Positions 8,211 to 16,745 of a DNA stretch of 20,979 nucleotides are shown here, piece by piece (the stretch's first letter is position 1; each line of letters begins with the position of its first letter). The stretch spans positions 1-20,979 of the forward strand of contig CAYWTB010000082.1 of assembly GCA_964461135.1 (NCBI GenBank), given 5' to 3'. Below the pieces are notes generated by a model, which searched no databases, was not told where the DNA came from, and saw nothing but the letters and a program-made list of their open reading frames with translations. The translations under genes and the position numbers were made by a program. The stretch is from RQOF01 sp964461135 (lineage in GTDB: Bacteria; Calditrichota; Calditrichia; RBG-13-44-9).

Positions 8211-8329
8211 TCTTCTACCGCAAAATATTTTTGCTTAAATGCCTCATGTTTCTCCTTGGCTAAGGCTAACACATCCTGAAAGGATAGATCTCGAACTCGT
8301 CTGCGGTCACCTTTCATCAGTATTTTCAT
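8207..8329 (-). CDS. Candidate 40-aa ORF overlapping the kinase start
   Basis: ATG at 8327-8329 opens a 40-codon frame (MKILMKGDRRRVRDLSFQDV, then a helix-prone ALAKEKHEAF... YFAVEE) that ends in TGA at 8207-8209. It shares the sequence ATGA with the start of the TPR kinase. The overlap is typical of translational coupling, and the kinase itself has only a weak ribosome site. GGAAG lies 8 bases before this ATG. The product is basic at the N-terminus with an amphipathic C-terminal helix and no membrane segment. It is too short for composition tests to be decisive and no family was recognised; it could also be the tail of a broken gene. Confidence 0.45.
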   Translation of the reverse strand: MKILMKGDRRRVRDLSFQDVLALAKEKHEAFKQKYFAVEE

Positions 8330-8419
8330 TGCCGATCTTCCATGGCATTATTTCAACATAAATTTGTTCATTTAATTTTCAACTGAATAGACGTTTCAAA
8401 TAATAAAACCATGTGATTC

Positions 8420-11344
8420 CTATTTAACCGGTCCAAAATAATGGTCGAGCCATTTCAGCGATTCTTTTATCAACTCATTTCGGGGAACAAAGTGATCTGT
8501 TGGATAGGTAATTAGCCGTTTATCTTTTTCTTCTGTTCCTAACAAATCGTACATCGGTTTTACCACTTTATCATATTGATAGATCATATCGTATTCACCA
8601 TTCAACATCAGGGTTGGAATTTCCACGCGGGTTACATAATTGATCGGATCGGCCATTGGAAAAATTTTCCCTCCTGCGTCAAACCCACGCATACCCCCGG
8701 TGTTGAGGATATTCAATTTTAAGCGATCTTCAACGGCGGCAATAATGCTAATTAACTCACCGCCCCAGCTGTAACTATAAAAGGCAATTCTAGCAGTGTC
8801 GATATCCTGTCGCATCTCCAGATAATCGATGCTCCGACGGAAATCCCAGACCAGTTGTGTTACCAGCTCAAAATATTTACGGGTTGAGACCTGACCGTGC
8901 AAAATCCAATAGTATCTGCCACCGCGCTCATAAGTGCCTTTGTATACCGGAAACAGTACAGCTCGGCCATCCTTGATAAAGAAATCGAATCCCTCCTCGT
9001 TTTCAAGGTTGTCACTGGAATTGCCGCGTGTCGCCCCAGAGTGCGGATAAATAATAATTGTTTGATAGGGCGCGGGTACATTCTTCGGTAGATAAAGATA
9101 GGCCGGTATTCGCTCATTATTATAGACGGCATTATAGCTGATTTTTTCTTTGATCCAGTCTTCTGCCATATCATCCCGGTACTCCAACTGCACATCTAAT
9201 GGTTCCTTGTCATAGGTAAAGGCTTCTTTATATACTTTGAAGATTTCATCTGTGACCGGCTGCACTTTGCTGTAATCATCATTCTCGCGGGTTGAGGTAT
9301 ACGATTGAAAGGCTTGTTCCGGAATACTATCTGTCTGAAAATATTGCACACAACGGAATCCATTTTGCTCCGAACGGTCAAAGGGAGAAGCCTGGGTGAT
9401 TCGATAAGACATATACGGGGGATCGCTCCAGGCCCCGCCCCGTATACAGCGGCCTTCTACCGACTTGTTAAAACACCACTCCCGGACATTTCCGGCGAAA
9501 TCATAGGCGCCACTCAGGCTGATACCCGGATGACTGCCTACCGCTAGCGGACCGTTTTGCCCAAAATTACTCAATGGGAGAACCAGAAAAGACGGCAGCT
9601 GCGGAAAGGGATAGTCAATACCATTGGCTGCTGACCAGTGGTAAATGGTTGGTAATTCTTTTTGCTGGTAGGTGGCATACGCTGCTGCTTCATACCAGCT
9701 GATTCCGGTTACTGGATAATCATCTTGGCCATCTGGATAATCACCCGCCACCCAGGTTGCCGGACCATGCCGGCCGGTTTTATCGACAAAATTGCTAATC
9801 GCTTCTTCCTGGCTCAGAATTTTCCCATCCTTTATAAAAGGAAATGTCCAATAGTCCGGATTACGATAGCCGCCTTCGTTAATAAATTCTTTGAAATCCT
9901 TATTGGTTACCTCATATTTATCATAGAAAAATTCCGGAATAAGGCCTATCTCTGATTTGCCATTGTTTACCCTTACCATTCCCGTCGGGATGCTGCCTGA
10001 TCTATCAAGTTTGAACTTTGTCGATTTCGTCAGTTGATATTTAGTGGTCACCAGAAAGATGGTTTCATAGCCTGGTTTCTCTATTTTCCAGCGAAAATAG
10101 TCCCGGGCCAGTCTGATGCTGTCAAGCGGCGTGTTTCCAATAAACAACCAGTCGCTTTCAACTTCCGAGTATTTTTTGAAAAATATTTTTGCACCGTAAG
10201 GATCGCTTTGAATAGATGTTGTAATTGAACATTCTGATAATAGTCTGCCTAGCTGCGGATCATCCGGAATGTACTTTTCGGTTTCCTCAGCCAGTTCCAG
10301 AGCAGCAGCTAGACCACCAATATATCCAGCCTCCTTGATTAGTCGCTCAATTTCCAGAATCGCCACCTCTTTTGCCCAGTTGATCTTATACTGCCGGTTT
10401 ATAAACCAGATGACAATGATTGCCGATAAAACCAGAAAAATAAAGGTAGTAGTAACAATTGGCTTACGAACAAACTGTAACAGATATTTGAACTTCAGTG
10501 GATTAATCTCAGATTGAGTAAAACTCTTTTGATACTTTTTCAGATAGCTAATAATGTCATATGAAGAATCATAACGTAAATTCGGATCTTTTCTTAGAGC
10601 GTTTTGTATGATATTCTTTAATTCTAAAACCATATCATCTTGCAGCTTTTGTTGGGATTTTGGCTCATCATTTAAGATTGAATAAATAACGGCCTGTTCA
10701 TAGTCGCCACAAAATGGCAATTGACCAGTCAGCATCTCATAAAGTACCACCCCTAGCGACCAGATATCCGTCCGATGATCGACCTCTTTAGCACTGAGCT
10801 GTTCCGGCGACATATACGCGACAGTGCCGAGGGTTGAGCTATCTTTGGTTAACTGTGTCTGCCCAGCCAGTTTAGCCAACCCGAAATCTACTATTTTGAC
10901 TTCGCCACGATCCGTAATAATGATATTGGCGGGTTTAATATCACGATGAACGATGCCTTCTTCATGGGCTCGAGCTAAGCCCTGAGCAATTTGGATGGCA
11001 ATATCGATAGCTTCGTCAATGCTCAATGGCCCACTATTAATTTTTTGCTTTAAGGTTTGACCATCATAACAAGCCATGACGATATACATCTGGCCATCGA
11101 CTGTTTCATTGATTTCATGGATTGTGCAAATGTTGGGGTGGTCAAGAGAAGAAGCTGCCTGGGCTTCGCGAATGAAGCGCTCTTTGGCTTCCGGTTCGCG
11201 GGTCAGTTCCGGAGGCAGGAATTTGAGGGCCACGGTGCGTTCCAATTTGGTATCCTCAGCCTTGTAAACCACACCCATCCCGCCGGCACCTATTTGCTCG
11301 ATGATTTTATAATGCGAAATGGTTTTACCGATCATATTATTCAT
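8420..11344 (-). CDS. Kinase-PEGA-SUMF1-alpha/beta hydrolase fusion
   Basis: 974 residues. Ser/Thr kinase domain about 13-270: GAGGMG 19-24, K41, HRDIKPAN from 133 with D135, DFG 153-155, SPE 179-181. Transmembrane helix about 297-315. PEGA-like domain about 373-435 (SDPYGAKIF... GNTPLDSIRL... IEKPGYETI). SUMF1/formylglycine-enzyme-like domain about 451-668 (YEVTNKDFKEFI, PVTGISWYEAAAYA, FAGNVREWC, RGGAWSDPPYMSYR); the two catalytic cysteines of true formylglycine enzymes are replaced, so it is probably a binding or other-activity fold. C-terminal dienelactone-hydrolase/acetyl-esterase-like domain about 740-970 with S859 (SYSWGG), D919 (GEYD) and H951 (TDHF) as probable triad. The last three domains should be periplasmic. 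ATG at 11335 (MIGKTI) is the alternative start that matches paralogues; neither has a good ribosome site. Confidence 0.93.
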   Translation of the reverse strand: MNNMIGKTISHYKIIEQIGAGGMGVVYKAEDTKLERTVALKFLPPELTREPEAKERFIREAQAASSLDHPNICTIHEINETVDGQMYIVMACYDGQTLKQKINSGPLSIDEAIDIAIQIAQGLARAHEEGIVHRDIKPANIIITDRGEVKIVDFGLAKLAGQTQLTKDSSTLGTVAYMSPEQLSAKEVDHRTDIWSLGVVLYEMLTGQLPFCGDYEQAVIYSILNDEPKSQQKLQDDMVLELKNIIQNALRKDPNLRYDSSYDIISYLKKYQKSFTQSEINPLKFKYLLQFVRKPIVTTTFIFLVLSAIIVIWFINRQYKINWAKEVAILEIERLIKEAGYIGGLAAALELAEETEKYIPDDPQLGRLLSECSITTSIQSDPYGAKIFFKKYSEVESDWLFIGNTPLDSIRLARDYFRWKIEKPGYETIFLVTTKYQLTKSTKFKLDRSGSIPTGMVRVNNGKSEIGLIPEFFYDKYEVTNKDFKEFINEGGYRNPDYWTFPFIKDGKILSQEEAISNFVDKTGRHGPATWVAGDYPDGQDDYPVTGISWYEAAAYATYQQKELPTIYHWSAANGIDYPFPQLPSFLVLPLSNFGQNGPLAVGSHPGISLSGAYDFAGNVREWCFNKSVEGRCIRGGAWSDPPYMSYRITQASPFDRSEQNGFRCVQYFQTDSIPEQAFQSYTSTRENDDYSKVQPVTDEIFKVYKEAFTYDKEPLDVQLEYRDDMAEDWIKEKISYNAVYNNERIPAYLYLPKNVPAPYQTIIIYPHSGATRGNSSDNLENEEGFDFFIKDGRAVLFPVYKGTYERGGRYYWILHGQVSTRKYFELVTQLVWDFRRSIDYLEMRQDIDTARIAFYSYSWGGELISIIAAVEDRLKLNILNTGGMRGFDAGGKIFPMADPINYVTRVEIPTLMLNGEYDMIYQYDKVVKPMYDLLGTEEKDKRLITYPTDHFVPRNELIKESLKWLDHYFGPVK

Positions 11345-11349
11345 TTCAT

Positions 11350-11427
11350 TTATACGTCGATTGCGGCCGAGCAGATTTCTCCTATTTTTACTAAAATTTC
11401 GTTGCGAGATAGGATTTTACCAAACAT
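11350..11427 (-). pseudogene. Possible 25-codon kinase N-terminal remnant
   Basis: A short frame starting at 11427 inside the end of the transposase gene (MFGKILSRNEILVKIGE..., stop at 11350) resembles the kinase start MIGKTISHYKIIEQIGA. Over the first 17 codons it matches without gaps, 7 identical residues and about 31 of 51 bases. It lies just upstream of the real kinase start. The resemblance may be chance, because its first codons are also the transposase C-terminus. Confidence 0.25.
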
Positions 11428-11992
11428 CCTTTTTGTGCCAATTTTTAGGATGATCTTGATCCAATTCCCATTTTTTAGGAGTTTCCCTGATATATTTTCT
11501 AATGGGGTATAATTCTTTTTCATCCTGAATAATTTGATCATGATAATTGCGCTGCCCACGGAAATTTATGAATCCGTTCTGTTTGCACCAATGGGTAACG
11601 GCCGATTTGAATGACCGTATGATCGAACCAATCGAATGGGGAATAATGTGTTGGTATCGGTGAATGTGGCGATTTTTGTGAATGGGTAGGGGTTCAAAAT
11701 TTTGAACCCCTACCTGGTTGTTATTTTTCAAAATTAATACTCCGTGTATATGATTCGGCATTATGACATATTCATCTAATCCAACATTATTAAAATGGTG
11801 CGGAATTTCCTCCCAATATTTATGGGCAATTTCACCAACAGGCGATAATTTAATCCGGCCATTTACCATCCTTCCCAGGGAACATTGGCGATCGGAAATA
11901 CATAGGGTTACATAGTAGATACCAGCTCTGCTGTAATCATATCCCTGCAGCCGGATAGATTTACGCTGGTGTCTCTCAGGAGTAGCTTTCAT
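11417..11992 (-). CDS. REP-associated tyrosine transposase (RAYT, Y1/HUH)
   Basis: 191-residue single-strand DNA transposase of the IS200-like Y1 class. The HUH metal-binding motif is H81-I-H83 in EYVIMPNHIHGVLIL. The probable nucleophile is Y150 in RNYHDQII. The N-terminal QGYDYSRAGIYYVTLCI and C-terminal IRKYIRETPKKWELDQDHP patterns are those of the RAYT subgroup with ~190 residues, so it looks full length. RAYTs act on REP palindromes; here a 30-bp perfect palindrome lies in frame within the variable loop (residues 93-103) and REP-like units lie 230-290 bp upstream of the start. The gene sits between two perfect 27-bp copies of a kinase start. No strong ribosome site precedes the ATG. The coding frame is intact. 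Confidence 0.9.
   Translation of the reverse strand: MKATPERHQRKSIRLQGYDYSRAGIYYVTLCISDRQCSLGRMVNGRIKLSPVGEIAHKYWEEIPHHFNNVGLDEYVIMPNHIHGVLILKNNNQVGVQNFEPLPIHKNRHIHRYQHIIPHSIGSIIRSFKSAVTHWCKQNGFINFRGQRNYHDQIIQDEKELYPIRKYIRETPKKWELDQDHPKNWHKKDVW
11685..11714. repeat. 30-bp perfect palindrome inside the transposase gene
   Basis: The half-site GGTAGGGGTTCAAAA (11685-11699) is followed directly by its exact reverse complement (11700-11714). It encodes residues 93-103 of the transposase (around VGVQNFEPLP) without disturbing the frame. Its right half reappears with two mismatches at 12265-12283, making it a REP-like unit. Confidence 0.85.
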
Positions 11993-12178
11993 CTGTTTTC
12001 TATAAAATATTTTTTAATTGTGAGGTTTTCCTTTATCTCTTGCTCTTTTATTCCAATTGATTCTCGATAAATTTCCAGTTGAATTCGAATTTCCCATGTA
12101 ATTTAACCAATAACAGGAGAATCCATTTATAATATTCGACAAGGTAGGAGACTGGCAGTTAGAATGGTCTACTTGCGG

Positions 12179-12205
12179 ATAATGCGAAATGGTTTTACCG
12201 ATCAT
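12179..12205 (-). pseudogene. 27-bp orphan copy of the kinase start
   Basis: On the - strand this reads ATG followed by IGKTISHY and is identical, base for base, to 11309-11335, the start of the SUMF1 kinase gene. The match ends abruptly on both sides. The frame continues for 63 codons into sequence with no kinase similarity and no recognisable product. The two copies flank the transposase gene at a distance of 870 bp. Confidence 0.8.
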
Positions 12206-12223
12206 GGATGATTTTCCGTTAAT

Positions 12224-12284
12224 GGGGTTTGATAAATCAAATCCCTACATAGATATCAGGTTGTAAAATTTTGAACCCTTACAT
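12224..12284. repeat. Two REP-like imperfect palindromes
   Basis: Unit 1 at 12224-12245 has arms GGGGTTTGAT and ATCAAATCCC around AA. Unit 2 at about 12259-12278 has arms GGTT..AAA and TTT..AACC with two mismatches and shares AAAATTTTGAACCC with the palindrome inside the transposase. Both are followed by a CCCT(T)ACAT tail, so they look like tandem REP units belonging to the adjacent RAYT. Confidence 0.6.
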
Positions 12285-12659
12285 CTACATCTTCTAATGA
12301 TTTTTTGCAGTGTTGGGTGATTAGATTTAGTTGAACTACCAAGCCAATTCATGGCCTCAATTGTCATTTATCTTGAAATTTACTTAATATCAGGTGGATA
12401 TCAACAGATTCCAGTTCTGGCTTCGTATGAGGGAAGAGGTTAAGAAAGACTTATGCCATAATTAATGATTTTATCTTTCCAGCAAATTGTAAAATGACCC
12501 AGAATAATATTTCAAAATCATTTCCCGGTACTCTATCACTTGATACTAATAATATATACCTTTTCTTTGGTGACATCAAATTTTTTATCGGGAAAGATAG
12601 AAGATATACAATAAGGGAAGAATTGGGTAGTGGGGGATTGAAAATTCAAATCCTGAAAA
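12285..12659. other. Intergenic region, no gene seen
   Basis: AT-rich spacer between the REP-like units and the PrsW-type gene. A 74-codon + frame at 12494-12718 runs into the 3' end of the protease gene on the other strand and has no ribosome site; it was not accepted. A weak 5-bp hairpin beyond the protease stop (about 12637-12655) is not a convincing terminator. Confidence 0.4.
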
Positions 12660-13670
12660 TTATTTTTTCCCAATTAAGCCCAGCTGCCAAAATTCCTGAA
12701 TGCCAGTATGCAGGATAGGGGAAAGAGCCAGTTTACCGGTCTTTCCGATACTTTTTTCCAAATATTCCAGCTCCTGCAGTTTTTCCTGGATCTCCGGGTC
12801 TTCCGGGAGGTGAAATCCCTGCTCCTTCATCAGCAGAATCCCCTTGGCCCGTAAAGCCAGCTCCAGGCATAAACGCACATAACAAACCATGTCAGCCACG
12901 ATTTCTCCGGAAAATTTATTTTTCAGGGAATGCAGGTATTCTCCGACCTTGGTTTGATACATGCGTCCGGTGTTGATATAGTCCAGAAGCCAGACGTCCA
13001 CATCCATACCAGCTTCCAGCCATTCCTGCAGGGTGCTCTCACTATGTGAATACACCGCAACTATCAGAAAAGGAAAGATCAACAACTGTCCAATAGTCAT
13101 TACTACTGGTGATAGGATAAAATGATTGAAAAAAGAATGAATGAGAACCGCAGAAAAGAATCCGGGTAAAAATACTAAAAATTTCTTTTTTGGATAACGG
13201 CTGAAATAATTGATTGACAATATGGCGAAAATAGCAGTTGTCCCCCCGTGCATGATGGCCGTCCCAAAACCACGGATGATCCAGAGCAATAGTTGCTGGT
13301 GGTCTAATGCCTGCAGATAGTAAAGATTTTCCACCATTGCGAATCCCGCTCCCACTGCGAAACCATTGATAGCCGCATCGACCAAAAAACCCATCTTACC
13401 TTGCCTGATCAGAATAAGAATGAATATAGCTTTTAAAAATTCCTCCAGCAGCGGTGCCGGGTAGCGAGCGTAAAAAATGCGGCTGGTATTCAAAATTCCT
13501 ATCAGGGTGTTATTTATGAATAAACCGAGAAAAGCGGCAATACAACCTAAAAGCAAGGTCAATAAAATGGTAGAAAATTTTACCAATTTATAACTGTCTA
13601 AAACTATCAAGGATATGAGAAAAATGAATACTGGCAGGATGGCACTGAATGTTTGCAGGAAAATCATCAT
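12660..13670 (-). CDS. PrsW-type intramembrane metalloprotease
   Basis: 336-residue polytopic membrane protein of the PrsW/CPBP-like protease family. The family motifs are all visible: EEFLK (E76, E77) at the end of a helix, GAGFAMVENLYY with E114-N115, MHGGTT with H141, and IHSFFNHF with H178 and N182. The first ~210 residues contain about seven to eight hydrophobic helices; the last ~125 form a soluble helical tail. In Bacillus, PrsW makes the first cut in the anti-sigma factor RsiW. The ATG overlaps the stop of the upstream metallopeptidase gene by ATGA (13667-13670), so the two are an operon and probably translationally coupled. An ECF sigma/anti-sigma pair lies only 1.4 kb upstream of that operon. 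The substrate here is not known. Confidence 0.88.
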   Translation of the reverse strand: MMIFLQTFSAILPVFIFLISLIVLDSYKLVKFSTILLTLLLGCIAAFLGLFINNTLIGILNTSRIFYARYPAPLLEEFLKAIFILILIRQGKMGFLVDAAINGFAVGAGFAMVENLYYLQALDHQQLLLWIIRGFGTAIMHGGTTAIFAILSINYFSRYPKKKFLVFLPGFFSAVLIHSFFNHFILSPVVMTIGQLLIFPFLIVAVYSHSESTLQEWLEAGMDVDVWLLDYINTGRMYQTKVGEYLHSLKNKFSGEIVADMVCYVRLCLELALRAKGILLMKEQGFHLPEDPEIQEKLQELEYLEKSIGKTGKLALSPILHTGIQEFWQLGLIGKK

Positions 13671-16627
13671 AAAATTTTCAATGATATCATAAATTCTGTT
13701 GAAGCTTTCTGTTTTTCCTTAAAAGCCACTGCACAACCCAGAGAAAATGTCGAATTAAGATGGGAGAATGTTACCAGTCTCAAGTCAATTTGACCACCAA
13801 TATTACCTGCACTCCCTCGATACTGTTCACTATCGATATTGGTGACCAATCCGCTGGTAAAAAGAGCCAATCTGGCCCAACGCAGGTAAAAACTGGGAAT
13901 CCCATAGCGCTTGAACCGAACCGGAGGAATGGTCCACTCCAGCATAAATTTAGCGAAGTTCGTACCGCCGATGGCATTCAGTTCAACTCCCGGGAAACTG
14001 TAATATTCCCGGTAACGGCTGAAGCCTTGATAATCTATCCAATTGTTGCCAAATCCGCCAAAGTAAAAATTAGCCAGAGTCTCATCGCGCTCTCCGAATC
14101 CATATCCAACTGCATTCCTGAGCCATAAAGAGGAGTGACTGATTGGCAATAAAAAACCATAGTCCAGAGTCCCATAGAAGCGGGGAATAATTTTTCCGGG
14201 TACATAATTAGAGGTCCCGGCCAGTTGCCATTTCAGGCCTTCTTCCTCTTCCACTGCACCCAGGGATTTCAACAGGAATGAATAATTCAATTCGGCGTTC
14301 AGCGATAGAAAACGGTCATAATATACTTCAATATTCTGGTAGCTGGGTAATCGCTCCAGCCCACTGAAACCCGCTAGATCAATCGTGAAATCCAAAGTTT
14401 TTGGTCGATCATTAATCAAAAAGTAATAGTACTGAATTCCTGCCCCATTACCTTTCCGACTGGTTTTAGTGGGTCCAAATAAATCGTAAAAATCAGCATG
14501 ATTATACGTTATCCAGAACTTCCAGGGCCAATAATTGTATTTTAAAGTGGCATGAATTCTTTCAGTATTTTCCATTTGACCTAAAGGGGAGTAGGACGTG
14601 CTCAATTCAATATCGTGAAAGAGCAAAGGATCCATAAAATTTAAGTAGAAGCCAAAGGCGGCATACACTTTGTACCCTTCTACAATGGGATAGGCCGAAG
14701 CCATGCGAATGTTTTTCACCGGTCGGTAATCACTCCTATAGGTAATGAGAGAATCAATATTTACAGTAGCCGGGGAATCTGCGATCCAGCTTTTTACTAT
14801 TGGATGTTTATTTACCACCGCCTGACCCAGGTAATTAACGGCACTGACGTCTTGCAGGGGAGCCACCGGGATGATAACCGGATCGAATCCTTTGCCGGTA
14901 TACCGGAATACTATCAAAGTATCTTTTTTGATGGGTATTGGGCGGAAGAAACCGGTCTCACAATTGGAGACGATTTCCATTTGTTTGCTAAAGAGGTCAT
15001 ACCGCCAGATGTTGGATACACCGGTATAATAGGATGTTCCATAAAGATATTTTCCATCGGAAGAAAAAACAAAATTTTCAGGAGAAGTGTTAACAAACTC
15101 GTGCAACACTTCAAAGGAACTATTCCCATTTAAAAGCTGGTCCATTTCCAGCAAAATCAATTTCTGTTGACCGGAAATTTCAATGAGTGAAGCTGATAAA
15201 TATTTTCCATCTGGTGATATATCCAAATCGAAAATATCTTTACCATAAGGTAAGGAAAGTATACTCACCCATCCTTTGTATGGAAAAGGAAAGCAGACAA
15301 TAGCAGATAATCCATTATGATGCTGAACACCCCAGATTGAGTGATCAATCGGGTGGCAGACAAGATCTCCGGTGCGGGTGTCTGGAAGGACCATTCTGGA
15401 TTTACCAGTGGTGAGGTCTACCTCATTCAGATCCCGCCAGCCGCGGCTGTTCTGAGTGGTATAAAATAATTTCCCTGACTTCTGGTCATAGGCCAGGAAA
15501 GTGACATAATACATGGCCGGCGAAGGTACATCACAAATTTTTTTGATGCTGCCGTGGTTAATATCAATTTTGGCAATCTGGGCCAGCTGACCGGGATAAT
15601 TAATGGCTGCATAAAGCTGTTGGGAACTGGAATCGTAGTATGCCCGGGAAACCGAGCCCAGCGCTTCAGCCAATATTTTCCGGTAAGGAGTGGTAGGATA
15701 TTGTTGGATTAACTGCAAATTTTCCTGCTGCCATCGATGTTCCCAATTAATCCAATTTGACCAGCTTTGGTCAACACTTAAACCAAAGGTCTTTTTGAAT
15801 TGTGATTGGTAATTCCTGCTGCTTTCCGGAGTTCGATTGAACCATTTTAATACTTGCTGCGGGCTGTATTGATAAGCCAGGTAGCTAACGAAACGAGTCC
15901 CATAGAGATAGGAATTGGCACCGATCTGGAAATCGATGGTGGTGCCTTCCGACTCGAGTCCTACCACGTCATAGAAGTAGCTGCTATCGCAGACCATGGA
16001 ACGGAATACCATTTCGTCGTATCCACCCAGTACCCGTCCAAGTCCGCCTGACATCCAGGTTTCCAGAAAAACCGCAATTCCTTCGTGATACCAACGCGGG
16101 CAATACCAGCGTGGATTGGTAAGATAACTGTAGATCATAGAGAGCGGTATTTCCGCCTTAGGTATCACCTTTCCAAAAAACAGTGAACGGTAGAACTGAT
16201 CTGCTTTAGCTGCTTTGTCAATCGTTACTACGTGGACCAATTCATGATGCATCAACCAGTTCATCCGTTCATTGGTGGGTTGGGTTTCATAAACATAGTC
16301 GAAAGGTTCCATCCCAATGTTGATGAAATTCCAGGGCATAGTGGAAGTGCCACCATGTCCATAGTCATTAAGATCCTGCAGCAAAATGGTAATCTTTTCA
16401 CGGGAGTGATACCCGAATAATTTCTGGTGGAAGCCAAAGGAATTTTCAAAACAGCGTGCCAGATGAGGGACGAGATATTGGTGTTGCTGATCGTAATAAA
16501 CCAGCTGCAGATTTTTCGTCTCCAGGCTATAAAACTGGGCATTAACTTCCAGTTGAAGGCCAAAAAAATTCAGGGCAAGAACTAATGAAGTAGCAAGCTT
16601 TAACCGTTTGATAATTATTCTGCTCAT
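13667..16627 (-). CDS. Secreted metallopeptidase with propeller and beta-barrel
   Basis: 986 residues. Signal peptide about 1-30, likely cut after VNA. A gluzincin peptidase domain follows (about 31-300): HELVH at 128-132 supplies two zinc ligands and the catalytic glutamate, and YHEGIAVFLE gives the probable third ligand E182. Residues about 325-600 contain repeated blades such as DISPDGKYLSAS and FSSDGKYLYGTS, a TolB/WD40-like beta-propeller. Residues about 640-986 are rich in alternating aromatic/polar strands and in glycine (FGGFGNNWIDYQGF), the pattern of an outer-membrane barrel of the surface-antigen type. It is therefore expected to be anchored in the outer membrane with the peptidase in the periplasm or at the surface. 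Overlaps the PrsW-type gene downstream by 4 bp. Confidence 0.85.
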   Translation of the reverse strand: MSRIIIKRLKLATSLVLALNFFGLQLEVNAQFYSLETKNLQLVYYDQQHQYLVPHLARCFENSFGFHQKLFGYHSREKITILLQDLNDYGHGGTSTMPWNFINIGMEPFDYVYETQPTNERMNWLMHHELVHVVTIDKAAKADQFYRSLFFGKVIPKAEIPLSMIYSYLTNPRWYCPRWYHEGIAVFLETWMSGGLGRVLGGYDEMVFRSMVCDSSYFYDVVGLESEGTTIDFQIGANSYLYGTRFVSYLAYQYSPQQVLKWFNRTPESSRNYQSQFKKTFGLSVDQSWSNWINWEHRWQQENLQLIQQYPTTPYRKILAEALGSVSRAYYDSSSQQLYAAINYPGQLAQIAKIDINHGSIKKICDVPSPAMYYVTFLAYDQKSGKLFYTTQNSRGWRDLNEVDLTTGKSRMVLPDTRTGDLVCHPIDHSIWGVQHHNGLSAIVCFPFPYKGWVSILSLPYGKDIFDLDISPDGKYLSASLIEISGQQKLILLEMDQLLNGNSSFEVLHEFVNTSPENFVFSSDGKYLYGTSYYTGVSNIWRYDLFSKQMEIVSNCETGFFRPIPIKKDTLIVFRYTGKGFDPVIIPVAPLQDVSAVNYLGQAVVNKHPIVKSWIADSPATVNIDSLITYRSDYRPVKNIRMASAYPIVEGYKVYAAFGFYLNFMDPLLFHDIELSTSYSPLGQMENTERIHATLKYNYWPWKFWITYNHADFYDLFGPTKTSRKGNGAGIQYYYFLINDRPKTLDFTIDLAGFSGLERLPSYQNIEVYYDRFLSLNAELNYSFLLKSLGAVEEEEGLKWQLAGTSNYVPGKIIPRFYGTLDYGFLLPISHSSLWLRNAVGYGFGERDETLANFYFGGFGNNWIDYQGFSRYREYYSFPGVELNAIGGTNFAKFMLEWTIPPVRFKRYGIPSFYLRWARLALFTSGLVTNIDSEQYRGSAGNIGGQIDLRLVTFSHLNSTFSLGCAVAFKEKQKASTEFMISLKIL

Positions 16628-16664
16628 AAGACAAAGTTATTCTTAATTTAAAAATCGATGCAAC

Positions 16665-16708
16665 TGAATGTAAAATGAAGGGAACAGATATCTGAGATCT
16701 GTTCCCTT
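16665..16708 (-). terminator. Terminator after the 12-residue-repeat gene
   Basis: Perfect 12-bp arms AAGGGAACAGAT (16678-16689) and ATCTGTTCCCTT (16697-16708) around a 7-nt loop. On the - strand the stem is followed by a short T-rich tail (TTCATTTT). It lies about 40 bp beyond the stop of the repeat protein and before the peptidase gene, so it probably separates the sigma-factor operon from the protease operon. Confidence 0.7.
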
Positions 16709-16745
16709 TTGCTCATTTCGCTTTTAATTAGTTGTAGGTTACCAG

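Noticed and set aside
12014..12205. 63-codon - frame starting MIGKTISHY
   Set aside because: Only the first 27 bp are kinase-like; the rest is not. Treated as an orphan copy of a kinase start, not as a gene.
12494..12718. 74-codon + frame near the PrsW gene
   Set aside because: Overlaps the 3' end of the intact PrsW-type gene on the other strand, no ribosome site, no recognisable product.
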